A stretch of 10,032 nucleotides of DNA from NCBI GenBank assembly GCA_003354055.1, contig PIVQ01000215.1, positions 1 through 10,032 on the forward strand, written 5' to 3'. A model generated the notes under the pieces. The model was not told where the DNA came from, did no database searches, and was given only the letters and a program-made list of their open reading frames with translations. Position 1 is the stretch's first letter, and each line of letters begins with the position of its first letter. Below are positions 1 to 6,076 of this stretch, one piece after another. The DNA comes from Desulfobacteraceae bacterium. Its GTDB lineage: Bacteria > Desulfobacterota > Desulfobacteria > Desulfobacterales > Desulfobacteraceae. Made by a program: the position numbers and the translations under genes.

Positions 1-3000
1 GGAATTCGGAACTGCTGTGTCCGTGGATGCCCGCCAGGGTGAAACGGTCGCCTTTGAAGCCTGCCGTCAATACCTGATCGGTTGTAACAGCCTGTTCGAA
101 TCCCGGCCGGTTGCTCCTGAGCCAACACCTGTCGTGATACCTGAAATCGAGGAAAAAGAGGAGTTACCCCAAATAGAAATGTCAGAAGATTTTGAGTCCT
201 TTAAACAAAACAACCAGTCCGCTGTTGATAGGATTTTATACAAGGAATTCCAGCGCCGGAAAAAACAGGCCGCTGTGAATGCCATGGACCGGTTTGAGTT
301 CAACACAGACGGGATCCTGATTTCAGGGGTGTCTGTGGGATTGCCCGGAAAGGCCCGCCGCGTATTTGCCAAAGATAATTTTGATGCCATCCTCAACGGC
401 AGGAATTTTATCGAATCTCTGGATACAGATGAGATGAACAAGCTGACGGACAAGAACATCACCAAATTGTACAAACAGCCTGACGGCAATGCCCGGTTTG
501 TCCAGATTACCAAGACCGAAGATGTGATTCATCTGGCAGGTCAACTCGGTTACTTTAATCTTACCGACGAATACGGAATCAAAGAACAGTATGACGTGGC
601 CATGGCTATGGGTATTGCAGCCGGTATCGAAGCCCTTAAGGATGCCAATATTCCGCTGGTCATGCAGTACAAAAAGATGAAAGACGGAAGGACTATGATT
701 CCGGACGGATTTGCCCTGCCCGAGGAAATGCAGGAGGAAACCGGTATCATCATCACCTCTCTCTGGCCCAACGGTGAGACATTGATTTCCGAGCTTGAAA
801 AGTTTTTCTATGAAAAGCTGTTCCTCAAACCTTACGAGGAATTTGAGAAGATCTACTATTACCTTATGGAAAAGGTCGATAACTTAGAGATCAAAGAAGA
901 GCTGACCGACTGGTTCTTCAAGGCCAAATCCAGGAAGAAAAAAGATATCCAGCCTTACAAGTTTGACCGGAACTTCCTGCTCAATGCCTGTCCTTTAGGA
1001 TCTGCCCATCTGGCCCAGATCATCAAGGCCAAAGGCCCTAACACTCTGGTCTCCTCAGCCTGTGCCTCGACTACTTTGGCCATGGGAATTGCCGAAGACT
1101 GGATCCGGGTAGGCCGGTGTAAACGGGTATTGGTGGTTGGCGGTGAAAACGCCACATCCCCCAACCAGAACCAGTGGATCGGATCCGGGTTCCTGGCTTT
1201 GGGTGCTGCCACCATTAAAAAACGGGTGTCTGAGGCTGCCAAGCCCTTTGACCAGGACAGAAACGGGACTATCCTTGGTGCCGGAGCTGTCGGACTTGTG
1301 GTTGAAGACAAGGCATCTGCCGCCAAACGCGGCATGAACGGCCAGTGCGAGGTTCTTGGTACTCATATCGCCAACTCTGCCTTTCACGCCTATAATATTG
1401 ACGTGCCCCATATGTCCCGTGAGATGACAAAATTCATCAACAAGGTTGAACGGCAGACAGGGCTTTCCAAGGAAGAATATGCTGACAAACTTCTGTTCAT
1501 GTCCCATGAAACCTATACCCCGGCCCGCGGCGGTAGTGCCGATGCTGAGGTCCAGGCCCTTGAGACCACCTTTTCAAGCTACCTGAACAAGATCTGCATT
1601 TCCAATACCAAAGGCTTTACCGGTCATACTCTGGGCGCGGCCATTGAAGATGTGGTCATGGTCAAAGCCCTCCAGAAAAGAAAGGCACCGCCCATTGCCA
1701 ACCTCTCCAAAATACCCAGTGAGTTCCGGAAACTGAACTTCTCGGGTCAGGAAAAAATTGATTCCGAATACGGACTTCATCTGTCTGCCGGTTTCGGTTC
1801 CCATTTTGCCTTTATGTTTGTTAAACGGGTAGAAGAGAACCCGGTCCGCGGCAACCTGGTTTACCAGAAATGGCTGCGGCAGATAACCGGTGCCCAGAAT
1901 CCGGAACTTAAAATAATTGACAATACCCTTTGTGTCGTGGCCGGTGGCCAGGACGCCAAGGCTGCAACACCGCCTGAACCTGTTCCGGTCAGCACCCCGG
2001 CACCCGCTGTCGCTGCTGTAGCTGCACCTGCAGCCCAGGTCCTAGAACCTGCAGCCCAGCCCGTGGCAAAGGTGAAAGCCATCATTGCCGAACAGACCGG
2101 ATATGCAGAAGATATGCTGGAAGATGATCTGGATCTTGAAGCGGATCTTGGCATTGATACGGTAAAACAGGTGGAGATTTTCGCTAATGTTGCCTCTTCC
2201 TTTAATTTTGCAGTGCCTGATGATCTCAAACTGCGGGATCTGAATACCATTGCTAAACTTGCCGCCTATATTGCCGACAAGACCGGACTCCCAGCGGGTG
2301 TTCCGGCTGCCGCGGCCCAGCCTGCCATTGCCGCACCGATTGCAGCAGCTCCTGCTGCGGATGCGGCACACGTCGTCGACAAGGTGAAAGCCGTGATTGC
2401 CGAACAGACCGGATATGCCGCGGATATGCTGGAAGATGATCTGGATCTTGAAGCCGATCTTGGAATCGACACGGTAAAACAGGTAGAGATATTCGGAAAG
2501 GTTGCCGGGACCTTTGACTTTTCAGTGCCTGACGACCTTAAACTTCGGGACTTGAACACCATTGCCAAGCTGGCAGAATATGTCACGGGTCAGACCGGTG
2601 TCCCAGCGGCTGTCTCGGCAGCTCCTGCCCAAGTTCCCGCAGCAGCACCTGCTGCGCAGGTCCCGGCGGTTGAAACAGCTGCCGCTCCTATTCAGGCGGT
2701 TAAAGCTGTGATTGCCGAGCAGACCGGGTATGCCGAGGATATGCTGGAGGATGATCTGGATCTTGAAGCGGATCTCGGTATCGACACGGTAAAACAGGTA
2801 GAGATCTTTGCCAGGATTGCCGCCAACTTTGGCTTTGACGTACCGGATGATCTTAAACTTCGTGATTTGAACACTATTGCAAGGTTGGGAGATTATATTG
2901 CCCAGAAAACCGGGACCGTTGAAGCTTCGGCTGATGTGTCCCCGGCGGCCGCTCCCACAGCCCCTGTCGCTGCAGCGCCTGTACCGGTCGTACCTGAAAC

Positions 3001-5893
3001 TGGCACCCCTGTACCGGGCAACAATGTGGCTGATACGGTTAAAGAGGTGATTGCCGTGCAGACAGGGTATACCGCAGACATGCTGGAAGATGACCTGGAC
3101 CTTGAAGCCGATCTTGGTATTGATACGGTAAAACAGGTGGAAATCTTTGCCAAGGTGGCCTCTACCTTTGGATTTCCTGTTCCTGAGGATCTCAAACTCA
3201 GGGATTTGAATACCATTGCAAAATTGGCTGAGTATATTAATCAGAAAACTGCTGCCGCAGTTCCTGAAACAATACCTGCAACCGGATCCGGTACTGATCC
3301 TGTGTCAGCTGAACCCATAATTGTTGAAGATGCGTCTGATTCCGAAGATATTTTTCCGGATATAGCGTCACCCATCAAACGGCTGGTGGTCAGAGTCGAT
3401 GAGGCGCAGATGCCTAAGGAACTAATGACAGACCTACGGGGTAAAACCATCCTGGTCTCCCTGGACAACCACGGATTTGCCAAGGCCGTGATTAAAAAGA
3501 TCGAGTCCCTTGGCGGTAAGGCCGTTACCCTGGCCCATGCTGCGGACGGGAAGAAAGGCCAGAAGGCCGACCTGACCCTTGATCTTTCTGATGTGAAGGC
3601 TCTGGAAGCCAAGATGGAAACCCTTAAACCTGAACTTGCAGGGCTTAACGGATTCATTCACCTGGCTTCCCTGGATTATTACTTTGACCGTAAAAGTTCT
3701 GAATTTGCCTCTGACGAGGAGTTGGCTGTAACTGTAAAATCCGCATTTGTCCTTGTTAAGCATCTGTTTGATGATCTGAACCGTCCGGGCAATATCATGG
3801 GTACCATTGGATTTGACTCAGTGGTCTTCCCCTATATGGAAGGTTTTGGCAAGATTCATCCCATGTTTGCCGGTTTGGCAGGTTTGATGAAAACCGTGAA
3901 TAAGGAAATGCCCGACACCCGGGTCAAGGTGGTTGATTTTTCCTATAAACAGCCCAAAAAGAGCATCAAACGGATTGTTGATCTGTTCATGGGTGAACTT
4001 CTGGGAGATGATGGAAGATGTGAGGTGGGATACGGCAACAAGAAACGCTATGTCCTGTCCATGCACCAGTCTATCGCAGACCGGACCGAACAGGTGGTGG
4101 ATAATAACGATACCCTCCTGGTTACCGGTGGTGCAGGCGGCATTACCTATGAAATCCTCAAACAGGTGGTCAAGACCTATAAGACGAACCTGGTGATCCT
4201 GGATATCAACGATATCTATGCCACTGATCCTAAGTACTTGGAAAAGGGTGCGACCCAGCCGGATCTCATGGCAATGCTTCGGGCGGACATGCCCGGGGTT
4301 AAGCCTGTTGAAATCAAACGGGCCCAGGACCGGATCATGCGGGTGCGCCAGTCTGTTGAAAATATTGAGTACCTGAAATCATTGGGTATCACCGTGGAGT
4401 ATATCTGCACCGATGTCACCGACTATGAGGCGGTGAAACGGGCAGTGGATTCCTGTGACCAGATCGACGGGATCTTCCATGCCGCAGGTATGGAGATGAG
4501 TCAGTTTATTCCAAAGAAAGAACTCTGGTCCTTTGAACTGGTCGTTGATGTAAAGGTCAAGGGAATGCGGAATCTTCTCCGGGCTACCCGCAAGAGAGAT
4601 TACAAGTTCTTCTTTACCTTCTCTTCCGTGACCGCAAGGTTTGGTAATCAGGGGCAGGTGGATTACACGGCTGCCAATGACTTCCTGGGTAAAACTTTGT
4701 TTGCCGAAAATCAGAGACATCCGGAAAGATCTTACAAGGTCTATGCTTGGACTGCCTGGGGCGGTGTCGGCATGGCCACAAATCCAACGGTGAAAAAGGT
4801 GTTGGAAGACCGGGGCATCCAGTTTCTGCCCATGGAGCAGGGTGTGAAATTCTTCATGGCGGATCTGTTGGATAAAACCGAGTCTGAAATGGTATTTTCC
4901 GGCATGGATTATGACTTTGATGTGGACGGCCTGCTGGGTGATCCTTCAGACAAGGCCTACCCTTTCCTGGATGACATTCTGGAACAGACCAAGACATCCG
5001 TGACCTACGGCAGGACCCTTGATTTGAATCGTGATCTCTTCCTCCATGACCATACCATGGGAGATGTGCCCCTGTTCCTGGGATCCACCGGTATTGAAAC
5101 CATGGCCCAGGTGGCGAGAGCTCAGTCCGATGACCGTCCCTGTTTTACAGGCCTGTCTGATTTCCATATTCCCTATGGGATCAAACTGCTTAAAGGGCGT
5201 CCCAAAGCGTTGATGATTTCAGGAAACGCTTCAGGTGATGGACAGTTTAAGTGCGAGATCTCCTCAGTGTTCAAGAATCCCAAAGGGGTGGTTATGGGAG
5301 ATCCCAAGATTCACTATCAGGGAACCTATACGTTTGATAAAACGCCTCTGGCCTCAAAAACCGTTGATCTGCCGAAATTTTCTGAAATCAGCTGGGAGGG
5401 GGAACTGGAAAATCTGGTATACCATCCCAGCCGGCTGTTCATGTTCGGATTGTTCGGCACCATCGTGGATATCAACTCCTTTGACGGCACAACGTTGATC
5501 ACCACACTTGAGGACAAGAGTGAGGCTGAATTCTTCAAAGGGGTAAAAGACCCGAGCTTTGTGGCTGCCCCGGTACTTGTGGATGCCATGTTCCAGACCG
5601 GCGGACTTTTGGAGTTCTTTACTTCATCCAGAACCGTACTGCCCTATAAGATTCAGTCCATGGATTTTTACGGTACACCGGAAAAGAATACGCCTTATTA
5701 TTGCATTACCCGTAAAATAGCCTCCAAGGAAGAGACCAATGTTTATAACTTGAGTCTCTGCGATACCAAGGGTAACCTTTTCGTTGATATTAAGGGTTTT
5801 GAAATGGTCAAACTCAACCAATTGGATGAGCAAGACCGGATCGCGGATAAGGTCAGTTTCTCCTCTGCCGATGCAAAGGAAAATGTAAATTAG
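1..5893 (+). CDS. Multidomain Pfa-like fatty acid/polyketide synthase, KS-ACP(x4)-KR-DH, 5' partial
   Basis: Iterative type I synthase, predicted to extend an acyl chain on its own carriers, reduce the beta-keto group and dehydrate it; cytosolic. The first whole codon is at 2 and no in-frame stop separates it from the GTG at 17, so that GTG is internal and the true start lies upstream. Residue numbers in these entries count the GTG at 17 as 1. Order: tail of an upstream domain (1-30), Pro/Glu linker (about 31-55), KS (99-604), post-KS linker (to about 650), four ACPs (685-1078) joined by Ala/Pro linkers, structural and catalytic KR halves (about 1121-1640), DH (about 1665-1945), stop TAG at 5891. 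PfaA of polyunsaturated lipid synthases has KS-AT-ACPn-KR; here no GHSxG acyltransferase lies between KS and ACPs and a DH is appended. Product unknown. Related secondary-lipid or polyketide synthases cannot be told apart from sequence alone. Confidence 0.95.
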   Translation, partial: EFGTAVSVDARQGETVAFEACRQYLIGCNSLFESRPVAPEPTPVVIPEIEEKEELPQIEMSEDFESFKQNNQSAVDRILYKEFQRRKKQAAVNAMDRFEFNTDGILISGVSVGLPGKARRVFAKDNFDAILNGRNFIESLDTDEMNKLTDKNITKLYKQPDGNARFVQITKTEDVIHLAGQLGYFNLTDEYGIKEQYDVAMAMGIAAGIEALKDANIPLVMQYKKMKDGRTMIPDGFALPEEMQEETGIIITSLWPNGETLISELEKFFYEKLFLKPYEEFEKIYYYLMEKVDNLEIKEELTDWFFKAKSRKKKDIQPYKFDRNFLLNACPLGSAHLAQIIKAKGPNTLVSSACASTTLAMGIAEDWIRVGRCKRVLVVGGENATSPNQNQWIGSGFLALGAATIKKRVSEAAKPFDQDRNGTILGAGAVGLVVEDKASAAKRGMNGQCEVLGTHIANSAFHAYNIDVPHMSREMTKFINKVERQTGLSKEEYADKLLFMSHETYTPARGGSADAEVQALETTFSSYLNKICISNTKGFTGHTLGAAIEDVVMVKALQKRKAPPIANLSKIPSEFRKLNFSGQEKIDSEYGLHLSAGFGSHFAFMFVKRVEENPVRGNLVYQKWLRQITGAQNPELKIIDNTLCVVAGGQDAKAATPPEPVPVSTPAPAVAAVAAPAAQVLEPAAQPVAKVKAIIAEQTGYAEDMLEDDLDLEADLGIDTVKQVEIFANVASSFNFAVPDDLKLRDLNTIAKLAAYIADKTGLPAGVPAAAAQPAIAAPIAAAPAADAAHVVDKVKAVIAEQTGYAADMLEDDLDLEADLGIDTVKQVEIFGKVAGTFDFSVPDDLKLRDLNTIAKLAEYVTGQTGVPAAVSAAPAQVPAAAPAAQVPAVETAAAPIQAVKAVIAEQTGYAEDMLEDDLDLEADLGIDTVKQVEIFARIAANFGFDVPDDLKLRDLNTIARLGDYIAQKTGTVEASADVSPAAAPTAPVAAAPVPVVPETGTPVPGNNVADTVKEVIAVQTGYTADMLEDDLDLEADLGIDTVKQVEIFAKVASTFGFPVPEDLKLRDLNTIAKLAEYINQKTAAAVPETIPATGSGTDPVSAEPIIVEDASDSEDIFPDIASPIKRLVVRVDEAQMPKELMTDLRGKTILVSLDNHGFAKAVIKKIESLGGKAVTLAHAADGKKGQKADLTLDLSDVKALEAKMETLKPELAGLNGFIHLASLDYYFDRKSSEFASDEELAVTVKSAFVLVKHLFDDLNRPGNIMGTIGFDSVVFPYMEGFGKIHPMFAGLAGLMKTVNKEMPDTRVKVVDFSYKQPKKSIKRIVDLFMGELLGDDGRCEVGYGNKKRYVLSMHQSIADRTEQVVDNNDTLLVTGGAGGITYEILKQVVKTYKTNLVILDINDIYATDPKYLEKGATQPDLMAMLRADMPGVKPVEIKRAQDRIMRVRQSVENIEYLKSLGITVEYICTDVTDYEAVKRAVDSCDQIDGIFHAAGMEMSQFIPKKELWSFELVVDVKVKGMRNLLRATRKRDYKFFFTFSSVTARFGNQGQVDYTAANDFLGKTLFAENQRHPERSYKVYAWTAWGGVGMATNPTVKKVLEDRGIQFLPMEQGVKFFMADLLDKTESEMVFSGMDYDFDVDGLLGDPSDKAYPFLDDILEQTKTSVTYGRTLDLNRDLFLHDHTMGDVPLFLGSTGIETMAQVARAQSDDRPCFTGLSDFHIPYGIKLLKGRPKALMISGNASGDGQFKCEISSVFKNPKGVVMGDPKIHYQGTYTFDKTPLASKTVDLPKFSEISWEGELENLVYHPSRLFMFGLFGTIVDINSFDGTTLITTLEDKSEAEFFKGVKDPSFVAAPVLVDAMFQTGGLLEFFTSSRTVLPYKIQSMDFYGTPEKNTPYYCITRKIASKEETNVYNLSLCDTKGNLFVDIKGFEMVKLNQLDEQDRIADKVSFSSADAKENVN
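311..1828 (+). other. Ketosynthase (KS) domain
   Basis: Condensing domain, which forms the carbon-carbon bond by decarboxylative Claisen condensation. The nucleophile is Cys349 in SSACASTT (codon at 1061). The two active-site histidines are His497 in HETYTPARGG (codon at 1505) and His537 in TKGFTGHTLGAA (codon at 1625), with the supporting Lys532. The triad is therefore complete, although the usual HGTGT around the first His reads HETYT. The domain spans roughly 505 residues against about 420 for a typical type I KS. Most of the surplus is a charged, aromatic-rich segment at about 258-325, just before the conserved strand leading to Cys349. The sequence around the second His resembles FabF-type enzymes. 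Boundaries are by eye. Confidence 0.9.
2069..3250 (+). repeat. Four tandem acyl carrier protein (ACP) repeats with Thr at the carrier site
   Basis: Four carrier domains lie at 2069-2287, 2381-2599, 2699-2914 and 3038-3250, each about 73 residues, separated by Ala/Pro-rich linkers of 30-41 residues. Each contains LEADLGIDTVKQVEIF followed by a downstream DLKLRDLNTIA(K/R)L. The attachment position is Thr715, Thr819, Thr924 and Thr1037 (codons at 2159, 2471, 2786 and 3125, all ACG), where PfaA-type carriers have Ser in a GIDSIKRVEIL-like motif. The core motif is identical in protein among all copies, but the DNA differs at many third positions, so the repeats are not recent copies. In Pfa synthases tandem carriers raise flux; the same role is inferred here if Thr can be phosphopantetheinylated. 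Confidence 0.9.
3377..4936 (+). other. Ketoreductase (KR) domain, structural plus catalytic halves
   Basis: Reduces the beta-ketoacyl intermediate to beta-hydroxyacyl with a nicotinamide cofactor. Residues about 1121-1365 form the degenerate structural Rossmann half. The catalytic half starts with the nucleotide-binding loop VTGGAGGIT (1369-1377). The short-chain dehydrogenase residues are all present: Ser1537 in FSSVTARFGNQG, Tyr1550 in DYTAAND, and Asn1554. The Ser-Tyr spacing of 13 and the YxxxN arrangement match active KRs. The second strand ends in VILDIND, placing an acidic Asp1396 where NADPH-using KRs often have Arg or Ser. A helical insertion (about 1400-1450) precedes the next strand, as I recall from other Pfa-like KRs. 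Boundaries are approximate. Confidence 0.88.
5009..5851 (+). other. Double-hotdog dehydratase (DH) domain
   Basis: Predicted to remove water from the beta-hydroxyacyl intermediate to give an enoyl chain. The N-terminal hotdog has LHDHTMGDVPLFLGSTG, which lines up with the DHTLxGxxxFP-like active-site loop of animal FAS and PKS dehydratases; His1679 (codon at 5051) is the likely catalytic base, with Leu where Pro is usual after Phe. The C-terminal hotdog has VDAMFQTGG, giving the D-xxx-Q/H pair Asp1856 and Gln1860 (codons at 5582 and 5594). Both halves are therefore intact. It sits at the extreme C-terminus, whereas in polyunsaturated lipid synthases the DH pair is on the separate PfaC subunit. 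A product-template-like role instead of dehydration is less likely. Confidence 0.78.
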
Positions 5894-5917
5894 TTAAACC
5901 TCCGTAATTGTAGTAAA

Positions 5918-5960
5918 TAAGGGGCCATCTGTAATAGCAGATGGCCCCTTAATATTTTCT
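5918..5960 (+). terminator. Rho-independent terminator after the synthase gene
   Basis: A perfect 13-bp inverted repeat pairs 5918-5930 (TAAGGGGCCATCT) with 5939-5951 (AGATGGCCCCTTA) around an 8-base loop. It begins 24 bases after the TAG stop. The GC-rich core has six consecutive G-C pairs, and the 3' arm is followed by an AT-rich tail containing TTTT at 5955-5958. The tail is short and interrupted, but stem strength and position fit an intrinsic terminator that ends the synthase transcript and isolates the helicase gene. Confidence 0.88.
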
Positions 5961-6030
5961 GCCGTGCTTTTATTTCTTTGCCCGCAAATTGTCAGTTCGA
6001 CGTCATTCTTCTTGAAGTTTTTTTCCGTTA

Positions 6031-6059
6031 GTGACATGGTGTTTTCCTTTATAACTAAT
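6031..6059 (+). promoter_or_regulatory. Candidate sigma-70 promoter for the helicase gene
   Basis: GTGACA (6031-6036, five of six matches to TTGACA) is followed after 17 bases by ACTAAT (6054-6059, four of six matches to TATAAT). It lies between the terminator and the helicase start, where a promoter is expected. A start around 6066 would leave a leader of only about 11 bases. A nearby TATAAC at 6050 is a better -10 by itself, but has no well-spaced -35. Weak evidence. Confidence 0.3.
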
Positions 6060-6068
6060 ACCTATGAC

Positions 6069-6073
6069 AGGGA
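6069..6073 (+). promoter_or_regulatory. Ribosome binding site deciding the helicase start
   Basis: AGGGA lies just upstream of the ATG at 6077, leaving about 3-4 bases of spacing, which is short but usable. An in-frame TGA at 6065-6067 blocks any longer version in this frame. Another ATG at 6064 is out of frame and opens only a 14-codon ORF ending at 6108. The next in-frame ATG (6182) would cut off part of the N-terminal domain. Confidence 0.6.
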
Positions 6074-6076
6074 AAA

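Noticed and set aside
17..19. GTG at 17 as the start of the synthase
   Set aside because: The frame is open back to base 2, no ribosome binding site precedes the GTG, and the following residues read as the end of a domain and a linker.
179..181. In-frame ATG at 179 just after the Pro/Glu linker, as an alternative start of a separate KS protein
   Set aside because: The nearest AGAGGAG (157-163) lies about 15 bases upstream, too far for good initiation, and the frame continues through coding-like sequence upstream.
1861..3216. Four minus-strand ORFs (about 1861-2250, 2266-2586, 2692-2874 and 2893-3216) sharing the same Ser/Arg-rich peptide pattern
   Set aside because: They are the reverse-strand reading of the four ACP repeats. 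The shared pattern comes from the conserved ACP core on the + strand, and none shows its own start signals.
6012..6055. TTGAAG (6012-6017) with TATAAC (6050-6055) as a promoter
   Set aside because: The spacing of 32 bases is far outside the workable range of about 15-19.
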